Positions 43,848 through 56,046 are shown, counted from the stretch's first letter. The stretch: 64,000 bases of DNA from Triangularia verruculosa (GCA_033296885.1 MU863914.1:1-64000); one strand, 5' to 3'. A program made the numbers and translations. Notes: generated from the sequence alone by a model not told the origin.

Positions 43848-46800
43848 ATGGCCGCGGCCGAGGTGGACTTGGGGTATCTGGCAACCAATGCCGGCATCCC
43901 GGAGCTCGACCTCAACACAGCCGTCACCGCGCCGACTGCAGAGCTTGTCACCTCCGTCCTCCAAGCCGTCCTCGCCAAGCTACGCGACTTGGAGCAGGAG
44001 AAATTTCAACTCAACATCGAACTCGAAGGCGCTATCAGAGGCTCCGAATCACGATGCGAGCAATTCAAGGCGACCGCCGATAAGGCGTTGAAGGATGTGG
44101 AAGAGCTTCGACAAAAGCTCCAGAATGAAGGTTTGTTCGCCTGTTCAGCAGCTTCGAGAAGCTTGGGGGTTTTGTGGTTGACCAATTGGCGCATTAGAAT
44201 CTACGAGGCGAGCAATCGAAAATGAGTTCCAGGCTCTGAAATCGTCCGGAACAACATCGCAATCCGAAATTGAAACATTGCGCGCTCGCATCGCCTCTCT
44301 CGAGACATCGAACCGCGAAACATTGGCCATTGTCGACTCCAAGACCACCGCCAATGCGACGCTTGCCGAGGAGCTCCAGAAGCAACACCAGAAGATTCTG
44401 AAGCTCAACTCGGAGATTTCTTCGCTTAACCAGTCTGTCCAATCGGCCCAGACAGCTGCGAACTCGGCCAAGTACAGGGAAGAGGCACTTAAACAGGAAC
44501 TCGAGCTCGCTAAGAAGAACAACGAGTGGTATGATGCCGAACTCAAGACCAAGGCCGCCGAGAGCCTCAAGTTTCGAAAGGAAAAGGGCGCTCGCGTTGC
44601 CGAGCTTCAGCGGATGAACGAAGATGCAAACTCCACCATTGAGTCGCTCACCCGCTCTGAGCAACAGCTGCGGAAGAGGCTGGACGAGGCTCAGTCAAAG
44701 GCCGAGGAGGCTCTGAGCAAGGTACAGCAACTTTCAGAGTCAAATTCACGCGCCGAAGAGAGTTTCAGACAGGAGATCGAGTCCCAGAAACGCTTAGCCG
44801 ACCTCAAGGATCAGCAATCGGAGACCCATCGCAAGAGAAACAAAGAACTGGAGGAGCGTTTAGAGCAGCTCGTTGAAGGCCACACCGACGAGATGCGCCG
44901 CGTGCGCCGCGAACTTGAGCAGGCAAAGAATGATCTCGCACAAGCGGAGGAGCAAATCCAGAGCCTCCAGGCCGAAGTCGATCGCTTGCGTGTCTCTGTT
45001 GTCGAAGCCGAGAACGCCCCTGCGGAAGCGCCACAGACCCCGAGGGCCAATGGCTCCTTCTTGATTCGACCCGGATCTCCATTCGGCACGCCCCTGTCAG
45101 TTCGGGGTAAGCGCTCAACGGATACTTTGGAGGAACTGCTCAAGGTCAAGGCTCAGCTCACGACCGAACAACGCAAGAATCAAAAGCTTCAGGAAGATCT
45201 TGACGAATGCCTTGCTATGTTGGAGGCTAAAGCGCCAGAATATGATGAGGCCGTAGCACAAAACGAGGAGCTCAAGGCTGATTTGGAGAAGTACACTGAG
45301 CTTTCACAGCAAGCTTGGGAGACTGCCGAGGCAGCCAAGAAGGCTCAACGTAAAGCAGAAGCCGCCGTCGCGTCCATCCAAGCCGAAAACAAGATCTTCC
45401 GTGCTCAGGTTCGCGACCTTGGTACCCAGGTCCATGTCCTGGTCTTTAATGCCCACGTGCAGGAGAAGGGCATGGATATGTTGACTTCTGAAGAGCATGA
45501 GCAGTTCCAACGAATGCAACGTGGAGAGATCACCGAGAATGCGCTTGAAGATATGTCAGACACCCACCGTTTCATCACAGAAAGGTTTGTGGTCTTCAAG
45601 GACATTGTCGACCTTCAGCAAAAGAATGAGGAGCTTCTCAGGATCACCCGTCAACTTGCTGATCAGATGGAGAAGGAGGAGGCACAGGCCAAGGCGAGGC
45701 AAGAGGCTTTGGAATTGGAGAATCCTCAGCAACTTCACGACACTATTCGCCAACTACAAGACGAAATCCAGACTCTTCTGGTCAAGTCCAAGAGCTACGT
45801 TCAGGAACGTGACATGTTTCGCCGGCTGCTGCATCAGAAGGCCGACACTGCTGAAATCAGAGAAGCTCTCGGTGTGACCGGGGAGGCTCAGCGTGAGCCG
45901 CTTGCGAGTATTGAGCAGCAGGCACACGGTGAAAGCGACATGGCCGGAGCGCTTAGAGAATTGCAGCGCCACTATGATTCCTATCGGAACGACCAAGCTG
46001 CCGAGACCAATTCGCTCAAGGATCAAATCCAGAAGCTTTCCTCCGAGAAGGCTTCTCTTCAGAGCGAGATCTCTCGCATCTCCAGCCAGCTCACTCTTGC
46101 TACCGAACGTTATAGCATTCTCGAGTCTAACTTCAAGGCCCTCCAGAGTGAGAAGCAAGAGATTCAAAAGAGGAACCAGTCCCTGTCGGAGTCTGCTGCT
46201 AAGCAAGATCTTCGTACACAGCAGGTTGCCGAGGACCTTGTTGAAGCTCGTGGGCTTGTGGAGAGTTTACGAAGCGAGAATGCCAACCTCAAAGCCGAAA
46301 AGACCTTGTGGAGGTCGATCCAGGATCGACTTACCGGCGACAATGAGACTCTCGCCCAGGAGAAGACCAGACTCAACGGTCTTCTGTCCAGTCAGCAATC
46401 ACTTCTCAATGAGCGCGAGCTCAGCGAATCTGAGACCAAACGTAGACTTCAGGGGCAAATCGATGCTCTCGATGCCGAGCTTACGACCACCAAGCGGAAA
46501 CTTTCCGAGGAGATTGATGAGTGCCGCAAGATTCAGCAACGGAAGGAATTCGACGCCCAACAATTCCAAAAGCGCATTGACGAACTCACGACAACCATCT
46601 CGCAAGTCAAGGAAGACAACATCCAGGTCAAAACTACCCGTGATCATCTACAAGCGCGCGTTAGTGAGCTTGAGATTGAAGTCCGCAATGCTCAGGATCG
46701 GGCAGAGAGACTACGCCCCCTTCCGACCCCCAGACCAGGGACGATGCATGACCAGGGCGGTGTCAGCGGCGAAGCTCAGGAGCGTATTGATGAGCTGGAG

Positions 46801-49800
46801 AATGAGGTTCAAGATCTTAAGAACCAGCTGGATCTGGTTGGTGTACAACTGGAGAACGCTAAACAGGAGGCTGAACATTACAAGGAGCACTGTAAGGCTC
46901 TGGAGGATGATCTTACCACGATCGTTGAGACCCACGAGCAATTCGGTGCTGAGCTGGAGAAGGATTCGGCGGCTAAAGCGAGCACTATTTCGGAGCTCGA
47001 ACAGCGCGTTGAGGCTCTTACTTTGGAGCTCGGTGCTTCGAACAACGAGCTTAACATGCTTCGCGATTCGCAAGCCGATATCGCCAGGAAATCCGAGGAA
47101 AAGGAACGCATTCTTAGCAGCGAGATTGCACGACTCAAGAGCGAGGAAGAGAAGTACAGGGAAATTGCGAAATATCATCAGCAAGACCTACGTACACAAC
47201 AAGAAATTACCGTCAAGGCGCAGCAAGAATACGAGTATGAATTGGTCAAGCACGCCGAAGCGGCCAAGGCCCTTCAGGAAATTCGCACGCAGTTCAACGA
47301 GCTCAAGATCGAGTCTGGCAAGTGGAAGGCGGAAGCCGAATCTGCCAAGCTCGCTCTTCGCCAGAGCGAGCAATCATGGGAGGAACGCAAGGTCCAACTT
47401 GAGCAGGAGATCACCGATATCAAGGCGAGAAAGGATGATGCAGCTGCTCAGAACAAGCTTCTGCATCAGCAGCTTGACAGTGTCACATCTCAGATTGCGG
47501 CCCTCCAGCAGAACCGCATGGCGGACAATGCCGGCGATGGCTCTAGTGGCGCGATTGCCGACACCGCCACCGAAGGCCTGAGAGAGTTGAACAACTACCT
47601 TCGTCGCGAGAAGGAGATTCTCGAAGTGCAGTACGACATTAAGCTGCAGGAAGCCAAACGTCTACAGCAACAACTTGACTACTCCCAATCACAACTCGAT
47701 GAGGCTCGTCTCAAGCTCGAACAGGAGCGGAGATCCAACTCGGAGAGCTCGCGCAATTCGATCACCCACAAGGAGCTCATGGACAAACTTAACGAGCTCA
47801 ATCTCATCCGTGAAAGCAATGTTACCTTGCGCAACGAGAACCAGCGTACCCAGGCCCAACTTGATCGAAAATCTAAGAAGATTGAGGAGCTGGAGGCCAA
47901 GATCCAGCCTCTTGAAGCTCGCATTTCCGAGCTTGACTTTGACCGCAACTTCAAAGAGCAAGAGATCAAGCAGCTCCAGGAAGCTAGGGACAGCTTGCAG
48001 AAGAGGATTGAGTCTATTCTTAGCAAGTACGGCCAGGCTGACCCTCATGAGGTGGAGCAGCTCAAGGTGACCATCATGGAGTTGGAGACTGAGCGGGATT
48101 CTCTCAGGGCTTCGGAGCAGTCTCTTCAAGCGAAGGTGAAGGAGGCGGAGGAGACACTCGAAACTAAGGCGAATGAGTGGAACTCACTCAAGGCGAAGTT
48201 TGCGGAAGACTTCAAGACTCGCTACAAGGCTATGAAGACTCAGCGCGATGAGGCTATCACCGAGAAGGGCGCCTTGCAAGGGACGATCGACCGTCTCAAT
48301 GCACGCTTGGTAGGCGTCGAGCAGGAGCTTACTGCTGCTAGACAAGACCTCGCATCCCTGACCGAGAATAACAAGGAGCTTGAGCAGAACGCTGCGGCTC
48401 CAGCCCCAGCTCCTACCCCTGTTTCTGTTTTCTCACAGCCAACTGCAAATGGTGACAATTCTGAGCTCGTTGCTCAACTCAACCAGCAACTCGAGAGTCT
48501 GAAGTCGAACCTAGAGATTGTCACGGCCGAAAAGGCTGCCGCCGATGCACAGATCGAGCAGCTTAAGGCAGAACTTGCGGATGCGATCGCTGAACGTGAT
48601 CAAGCGAGAGCTGCACAGCAAGCCGCTGCATCTGGCGATGTCACAATGGAGGAGGGCGATGCTGCTTCTGTTCAACCTGCGGTCGCCGGGCTTACTGATG
48701 AACAACGCAAGGCCTTGGAAGAGAGGATTGCGGCCGCCGAGGCCAAGGCTGCCGAATTCGAGAAGAAGGCCAAGGAACTGGAGGAACAAGCTGATGTCAT
48801 TGTTCGCAACCGGTCTGAGAAGATGAAGACAGCCCTGAACAAGAAACTTCAAGAGTCCAAGGAGAACTTAGAGAAGCAAGCTCAGGAGGATAAGGCTAAG
48901 CTAGAGGCTGAGTATCAACTGAAGCTGCAGCAAGAGATTGCTATTGCCAAGGCTGAACAGCTTACCTCAGCGCCACCTCAGAATGGCGTCCCATCTACAC
49001 CAGCAAAGCCGGCTGGTGAGCAACCACCAGCGACACCGACAGTGGGCACTCCCGGTTTGGACATCAATAACATAAGTGAGAGCCAAGTCCGCAGCCTCCT
49101 TGCCAACAATCCTGTTGTTGCTGGCATCGTCAAGTCCAACGTCAAGAAGCTGGCGGACAAGGCCAAGGAGGCTACTGAGATCGCGCTCAAGGCCGAATAT
49201 GAGGTCAAGATTGCTACGGCTAAGGATCAAGCGTCTGCGCTGACTGAGAAGAAATCAGCTCTACGTCTTAACATGCTCGACAGGCAACACAAGACTGCGC
49301 AAGCCAAAATTCAGATTGTTGAGACGGCTGCGAAGGAGACTCCTCAGCGTCCTGTTGGGGAGGTCTGGGAGATCGCCAAGGACGCGAAACCTCCAGCACC
49401 GGCTCCTACTCCAGCACCTGCGGCTGCACCTGCGACGGCTCAAGCCGCTCCTTCCGGTATGTTTTTGAGTCATGCTATCAACACTCTACAGATAGAAGAT
49501 GCTAACTGTACAGTAGCTATCCCAACAGAAGAGACAAGGCCTAAACTCCCTGCTGCTCAAGCGGGAGCTCCTCAGCTGGCTAAGCCGGCACCAACAAACA
49601 TTCCAGCACCTGGATCAGCTATCCCAGCGCCCGGAGCAGCCAAACCGGCTGGTGCTCCAGCTCAAAGTAACCTGCCTGCCGTTAACCCCTTTGGCCAGCC
49701 AACTCCTGCTGCGCAAGGCCAGGCCCAACATTTCCAACCTCAACAACAGATTCCACCACCAGTAGTTAGAACAGGTATCCCTCAACCAAGGGGTGGTGCC

Positions 49801-50091
49801 ACTGCGGGTCGCGGAGGACGTGGAGGTGTCTACCAAGCTCCTGGTCGTGGTGGACCAGGTGGTCATCGCGGACGGGGTGGCTTCCAAGGACGTGGAGGTG
49901 CTGCCGCCGCTGCCAATGCCGGGGCCAACTTGAACCCTGGGGCAGGCGAGTTCAACCCTAACCCATCGGCGGGTAACAAGAGACCGAGGAATGACAGTGA
50001 GGTTGGCAGTGGCGAGAGAGGGGGCAAGAGGCCGAGAGGGGGCGGTAATGTTGGTGGCGGCGCTGCAGCCGGTGGACAGGTGCAACAGTAG
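43848..50091 (+). CDS. mlp1: TPR/Mlp1-like nuclear basket coiled-coil protein
   Basis: Three exons: 43848-44130, 44198-49456 and 49514-50091 (introns of 67 and 57 nt), 2039 aa. Almost the whole length is heptad-rich coiled coil (for example LEEELQKQHQK-like repeats, EELLRITRQLADQMEKEEAQA). This is the size and layout of TPR/Mlp1, including the central block where fungal Mlp proteins are conserved (SEEHEQFQRMQRG). The C-terminus is unstructured, Ala/Pro-rich, then RGG repeats (GRGGRGGVYQAPGRGG) and a basic KRPRGG end. It should form filaments of the nuclear pore basket and act in mRNA quality control and chromatin tethering. The last intron is stop-free and divisible by three. The first donor is the less common GTTTGT. 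Confidence 0.92.
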
Positions 50092-50919
50092 TGCTATAGC
50101 GGTGGACGCTGGAGGTACTTGTGAATTTTGGAGCGGGAAGGACATGTTTGAAGATAAGTGGGGAGACTTGTATTATGTTCTTTTCATTCTGTTTCTGGTA
50201 CGCACGGAAATTGGGAAGGGAGTGTGGGGATAACTGGAAAAGTTACCGGAGAATTACACGGGGAGGAAGCGGTTGATTGGTGACGATGGTTTAATGCATG
50301 CTGGTGTAGGGAGTATTGCTGTGATGAGATATTGAAAAAGATATTTTCTTTATTATTCAGTTAACTTGCATATTATTTTGCTCATCTTTCTTTCTTGTCG
50401 TTGCTGTCAGTGGCTTGAAAGTTTCAGTGGTCGTGATCAACCCTAACCCGCAACTGGGTGAATTCTCATGTAAGTCGCTTTCCTAATTGAGAGCCAGGCA
50501 TGGGCTGTGCAAACTGATTTTCTGGTGACGATTAGGTAAACGTCCCCGGATGTAAGCTGTGATGATGCTTGGTTTGCGAATGATTGGGTCAGGTAAGAGG
50601 TTCACGAGCCTGCAAATGTTGGATTCTTGAATTTGTCAGGGGTGAGAAAGAGCGTCACATTGCGCCTGCGTCAGCATGAGGTCTTGGCTTTTGGCGGGAC
50701 GAACACGAGCGAGGAGGGGGGGTAGAAGGGGTTTAATGAGGCCTCGGGGGATGGTAAGGCGGAAGGGAATACCACTTTGGAGACGTGCCTAGCTGTCTCG
50801 TGCTGCGCGTTTCGACTCTCATTCACTCATCAGTTTATTATTCTCATCAGGACTCACCCACCTCTTCGCTTCAACGTTCAGACTTATTCGGTTCCTTCCA
50901 GTCGCTCGCTTAATTATTT
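50092..50919. other. Intergenic region, start of the accessory block
   Basis: 830 bp without a gene. The housekeeping gene order ends here. Confidence 0.5.
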
Positions 50920-52152
50920 ATGATGGGATTGGGGTGGGCAATAACCCTTGATGACAACGGCGTCCCTGGTCGCGGACTCAACAACAACAACAACAACAAC
51001 AACATGAATGAACACCATCACAACAAGAGACAGGAGAACTTTGACTCGGCGATACCAGGGTTATGTCAAGACCCCTGCTGTAACTAACCCCCCCCCCCTC
51101 TATCACTGCGTCAAGTCCTGACAACCCCCCTTTCCCCCCCTCCAGCACAGGCCTACAACACAGCCCTCGCAACCGGCAAGCAGACCCTCCTCTGCTCGGC
51201 ATCATCAAACTTCAAGCCCCTCCACGCAGCGTGCAAACAGTGCTGCACGGTCAACACGTCCAACCTGTCGGATCTGAGACGGATCAACAAGGCCTTGGAC
51301 GACAGGTTCGGGGAGTTTACGGATTACTGCGAGATTTTGGAGGTTGGGGGCGCGCACACGCCACCGCCGGTGGGTACGATCACGACGAGGACCAGGGGGA
51401 CTGTTACTGGGACGGCGATAGTGGATGCTTGGGTTACGGTGACGGTTGGGACGAAGGAAGTGGTGGTCAAAGAAACGGGGACGGTGGAAGCCGAGGGGGG
51501 TGGGGATGGCGGCGGTGGTGGGGGGGAGGGGGTGAATACGGGGGTTATTGTGGGAGCGGTGGTTGGGGCGGCGATTGCGGTTATTTTGGTTTTGGGGGTG
51601 GTGGTGGTTGTTTTGAGGAGGAGGTATAAGAGGAGAGTGAAGGCTTTGGAGGTTGGATCGGGGAAGGATGGGAGTAGGAGTGGGGGGAGTAGCACTACGA
51701 TTGGGAACGATGTCTCTGTTACTGGTGACAAGAAAGAAAAAGGGCCGGTGATTGTGGTTGCGGTTGCGGAGCTGGATGGGACGCCGGTAGTGAAGAGGGC
51801 CGAGATGGATGTTGAAGGCAGTCATGGGGAGCTGGATGCCGAGGAGAGGTATAAGGAGCTGGATGTGGAGTGTGGGTATGGGGAGTTGGATGTGTTGGAG
51901 AAAAGGTCGTCAGAGCTTGAAGTGAAAGGGAGGATAAGTGAAGACAATACTGCAGATTTAGGAGACAAGCATAATGATGAGAAGGGAGATGACAAAAAGG
52001 TGGAGGATGAGGTAGACAAAGGAGACTTAGGGGGAAGAGAGGAGCAGGTAAGTGAAGAAAATAGGGATGTAGGAGAGAAGGATGGAAAGATAGTTAAAAA
52101 TGGGAAAGCAAAAGAGAAGGACGGTATTGGGGATGAACGGTATAATGTATAG
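50920..52152 (+). CDS. Cys-rich single-pass membrane protein A (paralogue of 53924-54670)
   Basis: Two exons, 50920-51079 and 51146-52152, split by a 66-nt intron whose 3' half is almost pure C/T; 388 aa. There is no signal peptide. The start contains eight Asn residues encoded by (AAC)8. The Cys domain reads GLCQDPC, QAYNTALATGKQTLLC, CKQCC and FGEFTDYCEIL. A Thr/Val-rich stalk and a Gly-rich linker lead to a transmembrane helix (VGAVVGAAIAVILVLGVVVVVL) and RRRYKRR. The cytoplasmic tail repeats HGELDAEERYKELDVE, GYGELDV and SSELEVKG, then a Lys/Asp/Glu-rich end. With an N-terminal Cys domain and no signal, it probably inserts by its single helix with the N-terminus outside. It is the clear partner of the minus-strand gene 1.8 kb downstream. 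Confidence 0.72.
50979..51003 (+). repeat. (AAC)8 coding microsatellite
   Basis: Eight AAC codons in exon 1 of membrane protein A encode a run of Asn. Length changes here would be in frame. Confidence 0.9.
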
Positions 52153-53923
52153 GCATGTGGTTAACAAGTGGCGCCAATGATGTTAAGTTTCCAGTCTGAT
52201 TTGCCTGTAAAAGGAAACGGAAACCACAGGTCAGGTATGTTTTGGATGCCCAGCAGGTCTGGTCTGAATGGATATACCCCTCGAGTCTTAAGTTAGTATA
52301 TTTGGGGCGTCATTTAATCGGCGAGTACCTGGTAGTTCTGTTATATCTGGTGATATCATACTTAGGAGACAAGCAAACTGTCGAAATTAGACGTTGAGCC
52401 TGTAGACTCGGGGGTGGGGTAGAACTCTAACTCAGCCGTTTTAGCAACATATAAGGCATTAAAGGCAACGATAAAGGCGAGCTCAAAGACTTCCAAGATG
52501 CGAGATTTAAACTACCCCTAATACAACTCCGATTAGGGAGGCAGGCTGTTGTTGGTGGTTGTCAGACTTCTCTTTTGTTGCTTGACAGCTAGATAAGGCG
52601 GAACAGGAGGTTGAAGAGCAGATGTGACATCTTGAATCGAGACTAGCGGCGACATTGAAAAAAAGAATGCATAACATCAGTCTTTTTATCAGACGAGGCC
52701 AACCCCTAACCTACAAAGACCGAAATGCCCACTTCAAGATCCTGCGGACAGTCAAAACGGTAAGGCACCATCTGATGTTGGAGCTAGGTGCCCGGCTAAA
52801 GGCATCACAAAGCCAAACGCATCACCATCGAATAAGAGGGCCGGAGTGAGTGGCGTTCTCATCTCGAAGATGTTTGACGCGCGGTATTCGAGGTGGAGGA
52901 GGCGGTTGTTATGTTATGACTCTAGCAGTAGTGGCGGGCGGCCGTTGCGAAGGCGGAGGGGGCACGCCCTGGACCCTGCAGTAAGAGTCCCGTTTATGAT
53001 TGCAATTAGGGCAATACAAGTCGATATCGATATTCAAGATGCCATAGCCGCAACAGCACTAGGTAGTGATCAGTTAAGGGTAAAGCTGAAAAAAGAAAAG
53101 GGCAATGCATTATCAGAAAGTTCTCGTAACAAATAAATGGATAGATGAGGAGACAACTTAGCTAGGGAGACTAGGTGATCATTATGCCAAGTAGATACAA
53201 ATGTAGATATTTGAATATCCCCGGGGTTAACTCACGCAGTACCAAACGCTCGTGGGCATGATGATGAGCTGATGTCTTATTGTGAGATAAGTTTGGAGTG
53301 GGTTTAACTGTTGGTGGTAGTTACTAATACTGTTTGGTAAGGTAATATAAGAGGATGGATGGATGGATGGATTATGTTAGGGGGCGGAGAAAAAAGAGGG
53401 GGAACAAGAAAAACCGGATTCCGCAGAATTAGTTCCCTATTTATGTCATAGGCAGAGATAGACTCGGTAAGACAACGAATAGTTGCCTTTCTTCGGGTGC
53501 TACCGTCACCAATGGCATCGCGATGCGAGGTGAGACATGTTGTCCAACTTCGTCGCTTGGCGACCATCCAGGATTACTGCCATCGATCAAAAGTCCCTCG
53601 TCTACCTAGATACGTAAGGTAATGAGACAGCAGGTGAACGAATAGGGATTGAGCGGGAAATATGTGTACCGAAAGTCCTATAGAGGATTAATAAAGCACA
53701 CGTTGCCACTCCTCAAGTTGAGAAACACAAGGTACCTAGGTAGGAGGCTACAGTATCATGATAGCAAGGCTCGTTCTACCGATGCCGTGGTGATGCCTTC
53801 TTTTTCCGGCTGTATCCAAGAACAAGCACATCTAACACGTGAATATAGGAACAACTAATAAAGATTTCGAAATCAAATACATAGTCAGTGTGAAGAACAA
53901 TCTGCGCGTATAAAAGCCAGCCA
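52153..53923. pseudogene. Gene-poor stretch with a decayed coding region
   Basis: No intact gene. 52460-53136 on the plus strand shows coding-like pieces in shifting frames: KGELKDFQDARFKLPLIQLRL near 52470-52530, RMHNISLFIRRGQPLTYKDRN near 52660-52720, and IQVDIDIQDAIAATALGSDQLR near 53015-53080. The first piece is reminiscent of the start of fungal HeLo-type domains, but the match is weak and by eye. A (GGAT) microsatellite lies at 53353-53372. The remainder looks like unique non-coding DNA. Confidence 0.3.
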
Positions 53924-54670
53924 CTACGCTCTGCGAATTCGTAGTTGGACATCCATCTCCCTATAACCACCATCCAAATCCAACTCACAAGTCCTCTCCT
54001 CAACTTCCATCTCTATCCTGGGATTCCCGTCTATTTCCCTCATCATGGGTGAAACTTCCGTCTCTGTTGTTGGGAATTTATCAACATTTGTAAGGGGAGG
54101 TTGTGATTCCAGATCATGGCTTTTTATTACCCGCCGTTTCTCCTCCTCGACCGTTTGCTGTAATAAGCGAGCGCGTTCGACCTTGTCGCGAGAGCGGTTG
54201 CGATATGCTGTTACAATGCAAGCTATCAGCAAGATCCCGCCCATCACTGTCAGAACGGTGCCTATGATGTGAGCGAGAGTGAAGCCGGAATTAGCCTCTG
54301 GCTGCTCTGTGTTGGTGGCATTAGATTTGGAAGTGCTATTGAAGTCGTTGCAGCGATTGGTGAATTCGCCGAAAATAGACACCAGTGTAGCGTTTATGTT
54401 GGCGGCTGCTTGATGAATGTCGTTGGTCTGGTTTGTTGAACAGCAGACCTGGCAGTTGGAAAAGCTGCTTTGATATGCAGATTCGGGTTTGCAGTACTCT
54501 GGATATGTGTCGAAGAGTCGGGCTTGTTGATATGCTTTATCTATACATTCTATGGTCAATAAGGTATGAGCGCCGAGTATGATGCTCTTGGGATGAGACA
54601 CACTGCAAACCTGCCAGCATGGAGACGGCAAACCTCGGTAGTCCGGTGCCTTGTCGCTCGAGTTGCTCAT
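53924..54670 (-). CDS. Cys-rich single-pass membrane protein B (paralogue of 50920-52152)
   Basis: Two exons, 54670-54604 and 54549-53924, with a 54-nt intron (GTGTGT...ATAG) that is stop-free and divisible by three; 230 aa. The protein begins MSNSSDKAPDYRGLPSPCWQVC without a signal peptide. The Cys domain then reads CIDKAYQQARLFDTYPEYC, FSNCQVCC and FGEFTNRC, the same order as in membrane protein A (AY...C, xxCxxCC, FGEFTxxC). A transmembrane helix follows (LAHIIGTVLTVMGGILLIACIVTAY), then a basic segment. The tail ends in CELDLDGGYREMDVQLRIRR, sharing the GYxE(L/M)DV motif with the tail of protein A. A surface receptor or sensor role is inferred only from layout. Confidence 0.72.
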   Translation of the reverse strand: MSNSSDKAPDYRGLPSPCWQVCSVSHPKSIILGAHTLLTIECIDKAYQQARLFDTYPEYCKPESAYQSSFSNCQVCCSTNQTNDIHQAAANINATLVSIFGEFTNRCNDFNSTSKSNATNTEQPEANSGFTLAHIIGTVLTVMGGILLIACIVTAYRNRSRDKVERARLLQQTVEEEKRRVIKSHDLESQPPLTNVDKFPTTETEVSPMMREIDGNPRIEMEVEERTCELDLDGGYREMDVQLRIRRA

Positions 54671-55371
54671 GATGCCGGAAGATGGTGTCCTCCTGAGAAT
54701 TAGCTAAGTAAGAAGAAAGCTTCCAACAGGGAGAGAGAGCTGGAAATTGAGGGGGCGGCGCAATGGATATGTCCACCTACCTACATAGAGATCATGTGGT
54801 TCAAATGGGACAACCGTCTCTCTTATCGGACTTCTCGAGAGATAAAGCCCTACCGGCGTTGACCGACATGCACATCTACAAGGCTCGATACCACATGAGA
54901 CGGATGATTAAGGTAGGTAGGTATGATGTTTAGAAGGGATGGCTGATCTGGACGCTGCGTGTAATTTATTTCTTGGGGGCTAAGTCCACCACCACGCCGA
55001 ATATATAAGGTAGGGAGCAGGCGCTGCTTAGCTGGGCGAAGGGCGCCATCTTCACCGGTGGCTGAGAGGTACTGCATGATGATAGAAGCCCCAGCCTTCT
55101 TCTCTGAGGCTGAATTTGCTTTCTTGTAAATACCTGGTCTTCATTAGATGTCGTCCCATCAAGGTGTCAGGTCTGCTAGATCTTGAGGCTGACAGCTTGC
55201 CAGCAATGTCTCAGCGAGCCAACCCACATCTTCTCTCCACACTGAGAGACCAAAGAAACATCTATTCATGACCAGTAACGGTGGCGAAGGGACAACCTAC
55301 CGTACGGTTGAACCTTACTCTTCCAAGTCTGCCATAACGGTATATAAGCTCAAGTTTCAACCACCTCTATC
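54671..55371. other. Intergenic region upstream of 5S rRNA copy 1
   Basis: No protein gene is seen. A TATATAA sequence at 55341-55347 lies about 30 bases before the 5S start and is annotated separately. Confidence 0.5.
55341..55347 (+). promoter_or_regulatory. TATA element of 5S rRNA copy 1
   Basis: TATATAA begins 31 bases before the 5S start at 55372. Neurospora 5S genes are known to need a TATA element about 29 bases upstream, and position and sequence agree. Copy 2 lacks it. Confidence 0.75.
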
Positions 55372-55490
55372 ACATACGACCATACCTCCAAGAAAACTCG
55401 GCATCCCGTCCGCTCTGCCCTAGATAAGCTTGGAAGGGCCGGATTAGTACTCAGGTGGGTGACCACTGGGGAATCCCTGGTGTTGTATGT
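55372..55490 (+). rRNA. 5S ribosomal RNA, copy 1
   Basis: 119 nt beginning ACATACGACCATACC and ending TGGTGTTGTATGT, the fungal 5S pattern. The internal promoter region includes AGATAAGC and GGGCCGGATTAGTAC. A T-run follows at 55490-55494 and more T-runs downstream serve as Pol III terminator. It matches the dispersed 5S type of Neurospora and relatives rather than a copy inside the rDNA array. Confidence 0.96.
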
Positions 55491-55513
55491 TTTTAACTTT
55501 TTTACTAGCTTTT
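55490..55513 (+). terminator. Pol III T-run terminator of 5S copy 1
   Basis: TTTTTAACTTTTTTACTAG directly follows the 5S 3' end, with another run of eight T shortly after. Confidence 0.8.
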
Positions 55514-56046
55514 TTTTGGCTCCACTTTGACTCCATTCACAAGTCTTGGCAGACTACCTCCCACAGTGCCTCGAGGTGGAACATGATAGACGGTTTTGTT
55601 CCCAACTTCCTTTTGAGACTATAAACTGAGCGTGCCATCATAGATTCGTTGATGGGTGGTGGCAAGTACGAGGAAAGATAAGTTTGAAGAAGCCACACCA
55701 GTCTTGGCATAAGGGGTTCAGGGGATAATGTAAACAAACACATTGAGCCCACGCAAGCGCTTCAAGATCACGCTTTTCGCTACTAAAGGATGGTCCGATT
55801 GATACTAAAAGATGAAACACAACAAGACATTTGTTTCGAAAAGAAGGCCTATACCTGGATGGCTTCCAATAAAGAATGACTTGTCTCCACAGATCATACC
55901 GAAGATAAACGAGTGAAGAAGTTGGCATCTTGACTGGTGGAAACGAGAAGACGTGCCGAAAGTGTAGTCCCCATACACCCCATACGAAAAGCCATGGGTG
56001 CCCAATAAACCTGTGTTGTATGCTGACAACTGAAAGCCTCATGAGC
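55514..56046. other. Intergenic region
   Basis: About 530 bp between 5S copy 1 and the 3' end of the large minus-strand GTPase-type gene. Nothing recognisable is seen. Confidence 0.5.

Noticed and set aside
45893..47581. 562-codon second frame within the TPR/Mlp1 gene
   Set aside because: Ser/Arg-rich sequence typical of a +1 shadow of coiled-coil codons. The true frame is a continuous coiled coil.
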